Below are positions 1 through 10,433 of a stretch of 64,000 nucleotides of DNA, one piece after another. Source of the DNA: GCA-2701705 sp036163455 (GTDB lineage: Bacteria; Pseudomonadota; Gammaproteobacteria; GCA-002705445; GCA-002716945). The notes under the pieces are model-generated. The model was not told the origin of the DNA. It saw nothing but the letters and a program-made list of their open reading frames with translations, and ran no database searches. Positions within the stretch are counted from its first letter, which is position 1. Every line of letters begins with the position of its first letter. The position numbers and the translations under genes are program-made. The stretch spans positions 24,010-88,009 of the forward strand of contig JAYZKL010000018.1 in assembly GCA_036163455.1 (NCBI GenBank), written 5' to 3'.

Positions 1-1679
1 TTTTTTTTGTATTTATAATTACAAGAGTAATATTACTTCAAGTTTTTGATACTGACTGTTTTATTTTAAATAAAGATAAATGTAAAAATAATCTGAGCTC
101 AGTTGCTGATAAGCGCCAAATTGTTGAAAGAGTAATTGATACAAGTCGTGGAACAATATTTGATAGAAATAAAGAAATTCTAGCAATGAGTTTACCAAGA
201 AATACATTATGCATAAACCCATATATGTTACATAAATTATCTAAAAAAGAGATAAATAGATATAAACAATTTCTAGAGTTGATTAAAACAGATAATAATA
301 AATTTATAAAATTAATCAATAAATATAAACAGAGAAAAGAATTTTATCTTAAAAGAAAAATAAATGATGAGTTAGCTTCAAAAATTAGTAAATTAGATTT
401 ACCTTTTGTATATTTTATAAAAGAATATCATCGTGTATATCTTGGTGGTGAGGCTTTTTCAAACATAATAGGTTTCACTAATATCGATGATATTGGTCAA
501 GAGGGAATAGAATTATCAAAAAATGAATTACTCATTTCAAAAAAAGGCTTAAAAAAGATAAAAAAAGATAATTTAGGCAGATCAATACAAACTCTTGAAA
601 TTGTTAAACAACCAATATCAGGAAAAGATATTTTCTTATCTTTGGATAAAAATATCCAGATAATTGGATATAATATTTTAAAAAAATATGTTGAAAGATT
701 CTCTGCAGATAGCGCATCCTTAATTCTTGTCAAAAATCAAACTGGAGAAATTATTTCTATGGTAAATTATCCATCATTTAATCCTGAATCTCGAAATCAA
801 ATGAAGGGTATTAACATAAAAAATAGAGTAGCTACAGAAGTTTTTGAGCCTGGGTCGACAATAAAACCTTTTATAATTCTTTCTGCTTTAAATACAAATA
901 CCATTGGTCTAGATGATTTTGTAGATACTACTCCAGGTATAATCAAAATTGGTGATAAGAAAATTAAGGATCCACGTAATTATGGGAGACTCACACTATC
1001 ACAAATTATTGAAAAATCTAGTAATGTAGGAGCTGTTTTAGTATCCAGGAGTTTAAATAAAAAAGATTTATGGAACACTCTAACATCTTTGCAGTTTGGA
1101 CAGAATTTATATACGGGTTTTTCTGGAGAGCAATTTGGTGAACTTAATCATCATTCTCAATGGAAATCAGTCAATCAAGAAACTATGGCGTATGGTTATG
1201 GAATTTCTACAACTCTTCTTCATTTATCAAGCGCATACTCTATTCTTGCAAATCATGGAAAGTCTATACAACTAACCTATCAGAAAGTTGAAAATGATGA
1301 TGAAATCTATCAGGAAGATGTTATTGATCCAATATTATCAAAAGAGATATTAAAAATGATGATGCAAGTAGTTAAGAAAGGAACAGGTACCAAAGCATCC
1401 TTAGATAAGTATACGGTTGCTGGCAAGACAGGAACAGTTCAAATCTTAAAGGAACAAGGCTATACATCAGAAGAGCACAACACATTATTTATAGGAGTAG
1501 TGCCAGCTACTAATCCACAGTATGTTGCTGCTATAATAGTCAGGAAGCCTGACCCAGGAAAAGGTAAGGCATCTGGTGGAAAAAATGCTGCTCCAATTTT
1601 TAAAGAATTTATGAGTCAATCACTAAATCTTTTGAAGGTGTACCCAGATAAAAAAATAGTGAAAAATGAAAGAAAATAA
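1..1679 (+). CDS. ftsI: Peptidoglycan D,D-transpeptidase FtsI (PBP3), 5' partial
   Basis: Septal class B penicillin-binding protein that cross-links peptidoglycan in the divisome. The reading frame is open from base 3, so the gene starts outside the window; the ATG at 186 is internal. Bases 120-185 already encode the typical pedestal motif RGTIFDRN, and the first residues visible look like the end of the N-terminal membrane anchor. The transpeptidase motifs are intact: SxxK as STIK at 855-866, SSN at 1017-1025 and KTG at 1425-1433. The 3' end overlaps murE by 14 bases, as expected at the start of a dcw operon. About 558 residues are visible, so little is missing. Confidence 0.93.
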   Translation, partial: FFVFIITRVILLQVFDTDCFILNKDKCKNNLSSVADKRQIVERVIDTSRGTIFDRNKEILAMSLPRNTLCINPYMLHKLSKKEINRYKQFLELIKTDNNKFIKLINKYKQRKEFYLKRKINDELASKISKLDLPFVYFIKEYHRVYLGGEAFSNIIGFTNIDDIGQEGIELSKNELLISKKGLKKIKKDNLGRSIQTLEIVKQPISGKDIFLSLDKNIQIIGYNILKKYVERFSADSASLILVKNQTGEIISMVNYPSFNPESRNQMKGINIKNRVATEVFEPGSTIKPFIILSALNTNTIGLDDFVDTTPGIIKIGDKKIKDPRNYGRLTLSQIIEKSSNVGAVLVSRSLNKKDLWNTLTSLQFGQNLYTGFSGEQFGELNHHSQWKSVNQETMAYGYGISTTLLHLSSAYSILANHGKSIQLTYQKVENDDEIYQEDVIDPILSKEILKMMMQVVKKGTGTKASLDKYTVAGKTGTVQILKEQGYTSEEHNTLFIGVVPATNPQYVAAIIVRKPDPGKGKASGGKNAAPIFKEFMSQSLNLLKVYPDKKIVKNERK

Positions 1680-3075
1680 TAAAAATATTGATCAAATATT
1701 AAATTTTGTAAGAAATAATTTATCTGGCAATTTAGATATTGATAAAGCTTTGGCATGGAATAGTAAAGTAATTAAAAAGGGACAGATTTTTGTTTCTGTT
1801 AAAACTAAATTAGAAAAAAGATATAATTACATTAAAGAAGCATTAAGTAGAGGGGCAAAAGCTATCATTTCTGATGTGCAACTTAAAAATAATTCTGAAT
1901 TAAAAAATATACCAGTTTTATATTGTAAGTATTTAAAGGATAATCATAATAAATTTCTTAATCATATATATAAGAATCCATTAAGCAATATTAAAGTAAT
2001 CGGAGTAACTGGAACTGATGGAAAGACATCGCAATTACATTTACTTGCACAAAGCTTATCTCTTAGTGGAAAAAAAATAGGTGTTATATCAAGTGAAGGC
2101 AATGGTATTTATCCAAGATTAAAGAAATCAAATTATACAACACCAAGTTTTGATATTTTATTTAAGTATTTTAAAAAATTTAGCATATCTAAAGTTAATA
2201 TAGTATTAATAGAATGTTCATCTCAAGGAATACAGCAAGGGAGGGTAGATGATATTAAATTTGACTTAAGCATCTTAACTAATATTAACAAAGACCATAT
2301 TGATTATCATGGATCATTTAAGAATTATATAGCATCAAAAATGAAATTATTAAATATGACTAAAAGACATATCTTTATTAATAAAGATTGCATTACAACT
2401 AAGAAAAATATGAAATTAATCACCACAAAAGCTCATAAACACTTCTTTAATTATGACCTCAACTTAAAAGAAAAATTTACAACTATCAAATTATTAGGTA
2501 CTGTTTCCGATTATTACAATATTTGTGTTATCCAAAAAATTCTTTTGCTTCAAAAGATATCAGATAAAAGAATCTGTCAAATTATTAGTCAACTTAAACC
2601 CATTGTCGGTAGAAATCAATTTGTAAGAACAAAAAATAAAGGAACATATGTTATTGATTATGCTCATACACCAAGCTCACTATCTAATTTGTTGAGAACC
2701 ACAAACTTCTTTTCTATAGTCAACAATGGTAAGCTAATCACTGTTTTTGGTTGTGGAGGAGATAGAGACGTATGGAAAAGACAAGCAATGGGAAATGTAT
2801 CGTCGAAATTCTCTAATCATATAATTTTAACAGATGATAATCCAAGAAATGAGGATTCAATGAAGATAATTAATGATATAAAAAAAGGAGTAAATCAAAA
2901 AATAAGCCTTTCAATTATACCTTCCAGAAAAAAAGCAATTAAAAAGGCTGTTTCAATTGCAAAAAAAAATGATTTTATTGTAATAGCAGGAAAAGGAAAT
3001 GAAAACGAGATTAAATATAAGAAAAATATTATTAAACATAATGATTTTAAGGTACTGAAGGCGATTTTAAAATGA
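1666..3075 (+). CDS. murE: UDP-MurNAc-tripeptide synthetase MurE
   Basis: Cytoplasmic Mur ligase that adds the third amino acid to UDP-MurNAc-L-Ala-D-Glu. The ATP-binding loop TGTDGKT lies at residues 115-121. The DNPR motif at residues 391-394 is the family signature for meso-diaminopimelate, so the wall is inferred to be the usual Gram-negative DAP type. At 469 residues it is slightly shorter than E. coli MurE (about 495). The start ATG lies within the end of ftsI, and the stop overlaps the murF start by 4 bases (ATGA), which suggests translational coupling along the cluster. Confidence 0.95.
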   Translation: MKENNKNIDQILNFVRNNLSGNLDIDKALAWNSKVIKKGQIFVSVKTKLEKRYNYIKEALSRGAKAIISDVQLKNNSELKNIPVLYCKYLKDNHNKFLNHIYKNPLSNIKVIGVTGTDGKTSQLHLLAQSLSLSGKKIGVISSEGNGIYPRLKKSNYTTPSFDILFKYFKKFSISKVNIVLIECSSQGIQQGRVDDIKFDLSILTNINKDHIDYHGSFKNYIASKMKLLNMTKRHIFINKDCITTKKNMKLITTKAHKHFFNYDLNLKEKFTTIKLLGTVSDYYNICVIQKILLLQKISDKRICQIISQLKPIVGRNQFVRTKNKGTYVIDYAHTPSSLSNLLRTTNFFSIVNNGKLITVFGCGGDRDVWKRQAMGNVSSKFSNHIILTDDNPRNEDSMKIINDIKKGVNQKISLSIIPSRKKAIKKAVSIAKKNDFIVIAGKGNENEIKYKKNIIKHNDFKVLKAILK

Positions 3076-4406
3076 ATGGAAACTTATCACAATTAGAAGT
3101 AATTTTAAATGCAACAACAGACAGCCCAAATATTAAATTTGATGGAATTTCAATTGATTCAAGAAAAATAAAAAAAGGAAATATTTTTATTGCGATTAAG
3201 GGAGAAAATTTTAATGGCCATGACTTTATTAATGACGCTGTAACCAACGGATCTTCAGCAATTATTACTGAAAAACCATGTGATAATATTCCACACCTAT
3301 TAGTCAAAGATACAACTATAGCTTTGGGTAAAATTGCAAATTATCATATCAACAACATAAAACCTTTAACAATAGGAATAACAGGAACTAATGGAAAAAC
3401 AACCACAACAAACTTGATAGGTTCGATGCTTACAAAATTTAAAAGCACTTTAATTAGTTTTGGAAATTATAATAATCAGATTGGGCTCCCATTATCAATA
3501 TTAAAAATGAATAATAATCATAAAATGTGTGTACTAGAAATGGGTGCAAGCAGAAAAGGTGATATTGATTATTTGACATCTATTTCTTTGCCTAAAATTG
3601 TTGCACTTTTAAACGTATCATCTGCACATTTAGAAAGTTTTAAAGATATTGAGAATATTCGTCTAACTAAAGAAGAAATTTTCTATGATCAAGGATATAA
3701 AAAGATTGTAATCCTAAATAAAGATGATGAAAATTATTCACGATGGGCTGAATTAGTTAAAATGCATCAAATTAGAACTATCTCTAAAAATCAAATTGCA
3801 GACTATTATATTGAAAATAAAAACAATAATTTGCTAAACATAAGAATTCCAAAAGATCAGTCATTTCAGCTAAAAATAAATGACCATCATCAGCAACATA
3901 TTGACAATATCCTTTTTGCAATTGCTTGCTCCTATGAAGCAGGAGCTTCCATAGAAAATATTATTGCTGGTTATCATGATTTTAATGGAGTTCAGGGTAG
4001 GTTTTATATTAATAAAGGTATCAATGGATCAAAGATTATCGATGATTCATATAATGCGAATCCCTCTTCCATGAAATTATCTTTAACATCATTAGTTTCA
4101 ATGGAAGGAATTCCATGGTTTGTCATGGGAGATATGGGTGAGCTAGGGTCGGAATCTAAAAAATTTCATAAAGAAGTAGTGCAGTATGCAAAGAAAATTG
4201 GAGTCAGAAAACTTTTTTATATGGGTGCTTATAAGGACATAGTTATAAAAAATTTTGGAGATAATTCTTTTTACTTTGCTGATAAGTCGGAACTTATTAA
4301 ATATATACAAAATATTATCACTGAAGATGTTAATATTTTAGTTAAAGCCTCTAGATTTATGGAATTTGAGACTATTGTTAGTGAATTAACACTCAGAAAA
4401 GCTTAA
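3072..4406 (+). CDS. murF: UDP-MurNAc-tripeptide--D-Ala-D-Ala ligase MurF
   Basis: Cytoplasmic Mur ligase that adds the D-Ala-D-Ala dipeptide made by Ddl (also in this cluster), giving the pentapeptide precursor. The P-loop TGTNGKT lies at residues 104-110. The DDSYNANP motif of the C-terminal half, typical of MurF, lies near residue 320. The length of 444 residues is normal. The start overlaps the murE stop, and mraY follows after 12 bases. Confidence 0.95.
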   Translation: MNGNLSQLEVILNATTDSPNIKFDGISIDSRKIKKGNIFIAIKGENFNGHDFINDAVTNGSSAIITEKPCDNIPHLLVKDTTIALGKIANYHINNIKPLTIGITGTNGKTTTTNLIGSMLTKFKSTLISFGNYNNQIGLPLSILKMNNNHKMCVLEMGASRKGDIDYLTSISLPKIVALLNVSSAHLESFKDIENIRLTKEEIFYDQGYKKIVILNKDDENYSRWAELVKMHQIRTISKNQIADYYIENKNNNLLNIRIPKDQSFQLKINDHHQQHIDNILFAIACSYEAGASIENIIAGYHDFNGVQGRFYINKGINGSKIIDDSYNANPSSMKLSLTSLVSMEGIPWFVMGDMGELGSESKKFHKEVVQYAKKIGVRKLFYMGAYKDIVIKNFGDNSFYFADKSELIKYIQNIITEDVNILVKASRFMEFETIVSELTLRKA

Positions 4407-4418
4407 ACTTACTTAACT

Positions 4419-5519
4419 ATGTTAATTTATTTTTTTGATTATCTCTCTCAGTATTACTCGGGCTTCAATGTTTTCCAATATCTTACTTTAAGAATAATTC
4501 TTGCTGCCCTTACAGCCTTATTTACTTCTTTGATATTAAGCCCCTATATAATTAAAAAGCTTTTAGAAAATCAAATGTATCAAACAATCAGAACTGATGG
4601 ACCTGAATCACATATTGAGACTAAATCTAAAACACCATCTATGGGAGGAGTAATAATTCTTATTTCGATAGTGATTAGTACTTTATTGTGGGCAGATATT
4701 TATAATAAAAATATATGGATCCTTTTATCTATTTTAATAAGCTTTGGCATTATTGGATTCTATGATGACTATAAGAAATTTGTTTATTCGGACAGTAAAG
4801 GCTTAAGTGGCAAAACAAAATTATTCTTTCAGATTATTTTTGCCACTATAGTTCTGGTATTTATGTATGCGAACATACAAGACAATTTAGAATTAACTTT
4901 AATTTTGCCATTCATAAAAACATTTTCTCTATATTTGGGCTGGATATTTATACCATGGAGTATTTTTATTATTGTAGGTTCTAGCAATGCTGTTAACCTC
5001 ACTGATGGTCTTGATGGTTTAGCAATTTTACCTTGCATTTTAATTGCATCAGCATTTGTAGTATTTGCATATGTAGAAGGAAATGCAAATATAGCAAATT
5101 ATTTACTTATACCATATTTGCCTCATGTTTCAGAGATTGCAATTTTTTCAAGTGCAATTGTTGGTTCAGGTTTGGGTTTTTTATGGTATAACTCTTACCC
5201 CGCAGATATATTTATGGGAGACGTAGGTTCTTTATCACTTGGTGCAGCACTCGGCACGATAGCTGTCTTGCTTAGGCAAGAAATTGCATTTGCTATAATG
5301 AGCGGAGTTTTTGTCGCGGAGGTTCTTTCGGTTATTATTCAAGTGGCTTATTTTAAGTTAACTGGAAAAAGAGTTTTCTTAATGTCACCATTACACCACC
5401 ATTTTGAGTATAAGTGGGCAAAGATTTATAAAAACCCAGAGCCAAAAATTATTGTACGGTTTTGGATTGTGACCTTCATTCTTGTGCTTATTGCATTGTC
5501 ATCTCTTAAAATTAGGTAA
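4419..5519 (+). CDS. mraY: Phospho-MurNAc-pentapeptide transferase MraY
   Basis: Polytopic inner-membrane enzyme that transfers phospho-MurNAc-pentapeptide to undecaprenyl phosphate, forming lipid I. About ten hydrophobic segments are visible. Family motifs are present: the aspartate pair in GFYDDYKK, NLTDGLDGLA in a cytoplasmic loop, and the histidine cluster PLHHHFE near the C-terminus. The 366-residue length is close to E. coli MraY (360). murD begins 4 bases after the stop. Confidence 0.95.
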   Translation: MLIYFFDYLSQYYSGFNVFQYLTLRIILAALTALFTSLILSPYIIKKLLENQMYQTIRTDGPESHIETKSKTPSMGGVIILISIVISTLLWADIYNKNIWILLSILISFGIIGFYDDYKKFVYSDSKGLSGKTKLFFQIIFATIVLVFMYANIQDNLELTLILPFIKTFSLYLGWIFIPWSIFIIVGSSNAVNLTDGLDGLAILPCILIASAFVVFAYVEGNANIANYLLIPYLPHVSEIAIFSSAIVGSGLGFLWYNSYPADIFMGDVGSLSLGAALGTIAVLLRQEIAFAIMSGVFVAEVLSVIIQVAYFKLTGKRVFLMSPLHHHFEYKWAKIYKNPEPKIIVRFWIVTFILVLIALSSLKIR

Positions 5520-5523
5520 AATA

Positions 5524-6834
5524 GTGGCTAAGAAAAAATTAGTGTTAGGAATGGGTAAGACTGGCATCTCTTGTATAAATTTTTTAAATAAAAAAGATAT
5601 AGGTTTTAAGGTATTTGATACGAGAGAAAAACAATTTATAGATATTTCTAACTGTGACGGCCAAAACTTTTTGAACTATAGGTTTTGTGATTTTGAAGAT
5701 GATTTTTTGGAAGATATAGATGAGGCTATTATAAGCCCTGGATTAAATTTAGAACATAAAATAATAAATAGGATTAGGGCACTTTCAATTCCTATCATAA
5801 CTGACATAGAGTTATGGAGTAGATATTCAGACACTCCTATCATAGCTGTTACAGGTACGAATGGTAAAACCACTACAGTTAGCATGTTAGAGCACCTATT
5901 AAATAATCTGAAAATTGATTCATTGGCATGTGGAAATAATGGTATCCCAATTTTAGAGTCATTGAATAAGCAATATGAGTATTTGATTGTAGAACTATCT
6001 AGTTATCAATTAGAAAATATCAACAATATTAAAACATTGGCAAGTTTAATAACTAATGTCGAAGAAGATCATTTAGAGAGACACAAAGAGTATCAAAATT
6101 ATTTATCAATAAAAAAAAGAATATTTATGGATTGCGAGTATGCACTCTGCAATATAAATCTAAAAAATAGTATGGGCGATATACAAAATTGTAAATTTTT
6201 TGGCATTGAGAAAAATAAAAATAACTTTATTATTAATAATAGATATAATACAAAACTACTTCTCAGAGATGAAAATGTAATTTATGGTGATTTAAAAATC
6301 CCTTTTAAAGGACTTCATAATATTAATAACTTACTTGCTGTTCTATCTGTAGCAGATTATTTAGGTATCAAAATTGATAAGTCTCTCCAAATTTTATCAA
6401 CTTTTATTTATCCAGATCATAGAATCCAATTCATAAAAAAGAATAGAGATATACTTTGGTATAATGATTCAAAATCAACAAATGTTTCTTCTACTATTGC
6501 GGCATTAGAATATACCAAAAAAAATACTTTATTAATTTTAGGTGGATCAGAAAAATCTTTAGATTATCAAAAATTAAATCCATATATTAAAGAAAAAGTT
6601 AAAATGTTAATTTTTATAGGAGAGAATCGTAATTTAATAAAAAATCATTTAAAAACAAATATACCAATGATAGATGCAAGATCTATTTCAGATGCTGTAG
6701 CAATAGCTGATAGAAATGCATTATCAGGTGATACAGTTTTGTTGTCACCAGCTAGCCCTAGTTTTGATATGTTTGTTAACTATGAAGAACGTGGTATAGA
6801 ATTTATAAAAGCGGTTAATAATATTGTTAAGTGA
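5524..6834 (+). CDS. murD: UDP-MurNAc-L-alanine--D-glutamate ligase MurD
   Basis: Adds D-glutamate to UDP-MurNAc-L-Ala. I chose the GTG at 5524, giving MAKKKLVLGMGKTG, where the family N-terminus is expected. An ATG at 5482 is in frame but would overlap mraY by 38 bases and add a non-conserved leader. The P-loop TGTNGKT lies at residues 110-116 and the conserved NDSKSTN motif lies in the C-terminal half. With this start the protein has 436 residues, normal for MurD. The stop overlaps the ftsW start. Confidence 0.93.
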   Translation: MAKKKLVLGMGKTGISCINFLNKKDIGFKVFDTREKQFIDISNCDGQNFLNYRFCDFEDDFLEDIDEAIISPGLNLEHKIINRIRALSIPIITDIELWSRYSDTPIIAVTGTNGKTTTVSMLEHLLNNLKIDSLACGNNGIPILESLNKQYEYLIVELSSYQLENINNIKTLASLITNVEEDHLERHKEYQNYLSIKKRIFMDCEYALCNINLKNSMGDIQNCKFFGIEKNKNNFIINNRYNTKLLLRDENVIYGDLKIPFKGLHNINNLLAVLSVADYLGIKIDKSLQILSTFIYPDHRIQFIKKNRDILWYNDSKSTNVSSTIAALEYTKKNTLLILGGSEKSLDYQKLNPYIKEKVKMLIFIGENRNLIKNHLKTNIPMIDARSISDAVAIADRNALSGDTVLLSPASPSFDMFVNYEERGIEFIKAVNNIVK

Positions 6835-7978
6835 AAATATAAAGAAAGCATTACTAATTAGTGAAAGCAGAGGTATAGATAATATTTTTGTGATCTGTAT
6901 TAGTATATTATCACTTATTGGTCTAATCATGGTTGCATCATCAACTTTAGATTATTCTATGCAAACATATAAAAATGCATTCCATCTTACTATTAGGCAT
7001 TCTATATACCTTGCATTAGGGTTATCTGTAACTTTTTTATTAGCAAGAGTAAAATTAAGTTTTTATGATGACTATAGCAAAATAATCCTCTTATTTGCTT
7101 TTATTATTTCACTTCTTGTTTTTATACCAGGTTTAGGAAAGACAATTAAAGGTGCTACGCGTTGGATAGATCTAGGTATATTTACTGTACAAGCTGCTGA
7201 GGTATCAAGATTATTTATACTTATTTGGGTATCAAGTTATATAGTTAGAAAAGATACTGAGAAATCATTTAACAAACCATTAATTTTTGTAATTATATTA
7301 TCAACCATAATTTTGTTACAAAATGACTTTGGAAGCGCAGTTGTGCTGGTTTCAAGTTTCCTTGCTCTATCATTTATTTCTGGGATTGATTTGAAAAAAT
7401 TTATGATTTGGTTATCTGTATTTTTATTTTCAGCCTTATCAATCGCATTTCTGACCCCATACAGATTAAAAAGGTTACTTAGTTTTATGAATCCATGGGA
7501 AGATCCTACTGGAGCTGGATTTCAACTTATAGCATCTGAACTGGCATTTAGCAAAGGAGGTTTTTTTGGTCTTGGATTAGGCTCTAGCGTCCAAAAGCTT
7601 TTTTATTTACCTGAATCATATAATGATTTTATTTTTGCAATAATTGCTGAAGAATTAGGACTATTTTTTATATTTTTTGTTATTATTATTTTTGTTTTAC
7701 TTTTATTTCGGATATTTATTTTGGCAAAGCAATCTGCAAATAATGAAATGATGTTTGCGTCTTATTTGTCCTATTCAATAGGATTTCTAATTCTAATCCA
7801 AACACTAATACACATGTCAGTCAATGTAGGAATTATGCCAACAAAAGGGATGGGGCTACCCTTTATAAGTTTTGGAGGAACAAATATATTAGTGATGTTT
7901 ATTTGTGTTGGTATTTTAATTAGAATACAAATTGAGAATAGAAAAAAAATAAGTCAAGCTGTACAAAGGAGCTATTAA
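6824..7978 (+). CDS. ftsW: SEDS glycosyltransferase FtsW
   Basis: Septal peptidoglycan polymerase of the SEDS family, partner of FtsI. The protein is strongly hydrophobic with about ten membrane segments. The C-terminal signature PTKGMGLPFISFGG lies around residues 337-350. Translation appears to begin at TTG 6824, inside the end of murD; the next in-frame ATG is about 35 codons later and would remove part of the first membrane segment, so I keep TTG. The stop TAA shares its last A with the murG ATG (TAATG), a coupling arrangement. Length 384 residues, as usual. Confidence 0.93.
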   Translation: MLSENIKKALLISESRGIDNIFVICISILSLIGLIMVASSTLDYSMQTYKNAFHLTIRHSIYLALGLSVTFLLARVKLSFYDDYSKIILLFAFIISLLVFIPGLGKTIKGATRWIDLGIFTVQAAEVSRLFILIWVSSYIVRKDTEKSFNKPLIFVIILSTIILLQNDFGSAVVLVSSFLALSFISGIDLKKFMIWLSVFLFSALSIAFLTPYRLKRLLSFMNPWEDPTGAGFQLIASELAFSKGGFFGLGLGSSVQKLFYLPESYNDFIFAIIAEELGLFFIFFVIIIFVLLLFRIFILAKQSANNEMMFASYLSYSIGFLILIQTLIHMSVNVGIMPTKGMGLPFISFGGTNILVMFICVGILIRIQIENRKKISQAVQRSY

Positions 7979-9060
7979 TGACTGAAAAATTTATTTCAAT
8001 ACTTGCCAGTGGAACAGGCGGCCATGTCTATCCAGCATATACTATAGCGAATGAATTAATTAATAAAGGATATAAAATTATTTGGATAGGAACAAAAAGT
8101 GGTATAGAAAATGCAGTAATTAAAAATGAAGCAATAAAAATTAAGCATATCGATTCAGCTGGAATAAGAGGTAAATCCTTCATTAAGAAAGTTTCTGGTT
8201 TTTTTCTTTTAATCAAATCTATATTTCAAGCATACTATATTTTGAAACAATATAAGCCAGTTTTGGTTATAGGGTTTGGTGGATATGTCAGCGTCTCAGG
8301 ATCATTTATTTCTTATCTTTTAAAGATTCCCTTAATCATTCATGAACAAAACTCGATTGCAGGCACTGCAAATAAAATTAATTATTTTTTTTCTAAAATA
8401 GTATTTGAAACTTTCCCCAATAGCTTTAGTAAGGTAGAGAAAAAGATTATACATACAGGGAACCCTGTTAGAGATATATTTACAAATCTAGAAAAGCCTG
8501 AAGACAAATATATTTCTCATAACCCATATTTAAATATTCTTACAATTGGGGGAAGTCAAGGGTCATCCTTTTTTAATGAATGTTTGCCATTTGCGTTTTC
8601 ATATTTTAATAACCAGAATATTTCTATTAAACATTTATCTGGAAAAGGTAACAAAGATTTGCTAGAGGAGAGATATAAAAAATATAAAATTGAAGCAGAA
8701 GTTATAGAATATTCTGATGATATGGATACATTATATAATTGGGCAAGTTTAATTATCTGCAGAGCTGGATCTACGACAATTTCAGAAATTTCAAAAGTAG
8801 GAAGAGCTGTAATCCTTGTGCCATTTCCTCATGCAACCGACAACCATCAATTCTATAATGCAAATTATTTAGCTAATCAGTCAGCATGTATACTTTTAGA
8901 ACAAACTGAGACGTTTGTAGAAGATTTTGTAAATACAATAAATATTCTGCTTAATAATCAGAAGAGAATGTATACGTTATCCAAGAATATACAAGAAGTT
9001 TTCCCAAAAAAATCCTTAGAAACAATTCTCAATACATCAATAAAGACCATCAATGAATAA
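7978..9060 (+). CDS. murG: UDP-GlcNAc:lipid I GlcNAc transferase MurG
   Basis: Membrane-associated GT-B glycosyltransferase that converts lipid I into lipid II. The N-terminal glycine-rich loop GTGGHVYPA lies at residues 12-20. A second glycine-rich stretch, GGSQGSS, lies at mid-protein. The donor-site region contains CRAGSTTISE and HATDNHQ. Length 360 residues, typical. It starts directly at the ftsW stop, and its end overlaps the murC start by 8 bases. Confidence 0.95.
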   Translation: MTEKFISILASGTGGHVYPAYTIANELINKGYKIIWIGTKSGIENAVIKNEAIKIKHIDSAGIRGKSFIKKVSGFFLLIKSIFQAYYILKQYKPVLVIGFGGYVSVSGSFISYLLKIPLIIHEQNSIAGTANKINYFFSKIVFETFPNSFSKVEKKIIHTGNPVRDIFTNLEKPEDKYISHNPYLNILTIGGSQGSSFFNECLPFAFSYFNNQNISIKHLSGKGNKDLLEERYKKYKIEAEVIEYSDDMDTLYNWASLIICRAGSTTISEISKVGRAVILVPFPHATDNHQFYNANYLANQSACILLEQTETFVEDFVNTINILLNNQKRMYTLSKNIQEVFPKKSLETILNTSIKTINE

Positions 9061-10432
9061 TTCCTTTGATCAAATCAAAAATTTAAAAAAGATACATTTC
9101 ATAGGTATTGGTGGCTCAGGGATGTACGGAATTGCAGAAGTGTTGCTTAATTTAGGTTGTTCTGTATCAGGGTCTGATTTGGTGCAAAGCACTATAACAA
9201 GGAGATTAAGATCTTTAGGAGTTAAAATTTTTACTAAACATTCTGTATCAAATCTTAAGAATGTAGATTTGATTGTTTATTCAACTGCTATTAAAAAAAA
9301 TAATCCTGAATTAAGATTTGCTGAAAAAAATAAAATCACCATTATACCAAGAGCAAAAATGCTAGCTGAACTGATGAGATTCAAGTATGGAATTACTGTT
9401 GCTGGCTCTCATGGGAAAAGTACAACTACTAGTTTAATTAGTTGGATTTTAGCTGAAAGTAAACTTGACCCTACATATATTGTAGGAGGGAAACTAAAAA
9501 GCAGCAATAATCATGGTAGATTAGGTCATGGAAAATATCTGATTGCTGAAGCAGACGAAAGTGATTCAAGCTTCCTATATTTATCACCAGAGCTTGGGGT
9601 TGTAACAAATATTGATAATGAACATCTTGATAATTATGATAATGATTTCAAGAACCTTCAGACAGCATATTTAACCTACATTAACAATATACCTTTTTAT
9701 GGACGAGTATTCTTGAATGGTGATGATAAAAATATTAGAACTATAATAAATAAAATTAATCGATCAATAGTAACCTTTGGGTTTAAATATGAAAATGATT
9801 TTTATGCAAAAAATATTGTTTATAACAAAGATGGGATGAGTTTTTCAATTTTTAATAATAAATCAACATATAAAATAAAAACTAAACTTTTTGGTAAGCA
9901 TAATATTTTAAATATACTTGCCTCTTTTTCAATTTCACTATTCTTAAAGATCCCATCAAAAAAAATTATACAAGCAATTAAGAGTTTTGAAGGAATTTCA
10001 AGAAGGTTTGATATATATAATAATTTTAAATCAAAATTTGGTGAATATACCTTAATAAATGATTATGGACATCACCCTACTGAAATTAAATATACCGTTG
10101 AAACAATAAGGGAAGTCTGGAAAGATAAAAAGATTTTTATGATTTTTCAGCCTCATAGATATACCAGAACAAAAAACTGCCTTACTCAATTTATAGAAGT
10201 TCTCTCAAAGGTTGATAAAGTAATATTGACAGAGACCTATTCAGGTGGAGAAAGAAAGACAAAATTTTCATCATATTTTTTATATAATAAATTAAAAGAA
10301 CATAATATAGATTGCCAATATGTTAAAGACATTGATAAAATCCCTGATAAACTTAAAAATTTATTTGAAAATGATAATATAGTATTGGTCCAGGGAGCTG
10401 GAAATATATCCCAAGTAATAAAATTATTATAA
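9053..10432 (+). CDS. murC: UDP-MurNAc--L-alanine ligase MurC
   Basis: First Mur ligase: attaches L-alanine to UDP-MurNAc. The N-terminal nucleotide-sugar motif GIGGSGM is at residues 18-24 and the P-loop SHGKST at 119-124. The characteristic YGHHPTEI motif is near residue 340. Length 459 residues, normal. It overlaps murG by 8 bases, and murB follows after a single base. Confidence 0.95.
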   Translation: MNNSFDQIKNLKKIHFIGIGGSGMYGIAEVLLNLGCSVSGSDLVQSTITRRLRSLGVKIFTKHSVSNLKNVDLIVYSTAIKKNNPELRFAEKNKITIIPRAKMLAELMRFKYGITVAGSHGKSTTTSLISWILAESKLDPTYIVGGKLKSSNNHGRLGHGKYLIAEADESDSSFLYLSPELGVVTNIDNEHLDNYDNDFKNLQTAYLTYINNIPFYGRVFLNGDDKNIRTIINKINRSIVTFGFKYENDFYAKNIVYNKDGMSFSIFNNKSTYKIKTKLFGKHNILNILASFSISLFLKIPSKKIIQAIKSFEGISRRFDIYNNFKSKFGEYTLINDYGHHPTEIKYTVETIREVWKDKKIFMIFQPHRYTRTKNCLTQFIEVLSKVDKVILTETYSGGERKTKFSSYFLYNKLKEHNIDCQYVKDIDKIPDKLKNLFENDNIVLVQGAGNISQVIKLL

Positions 10433-10433
10433 T

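Noticed and set aside
5482..5523. Upstream ATG for murD at 5482
   Set aside because: It would overlap mraY by 38 bases and add a non-conserved extension; GTG 5524 fits the family N-terminus.
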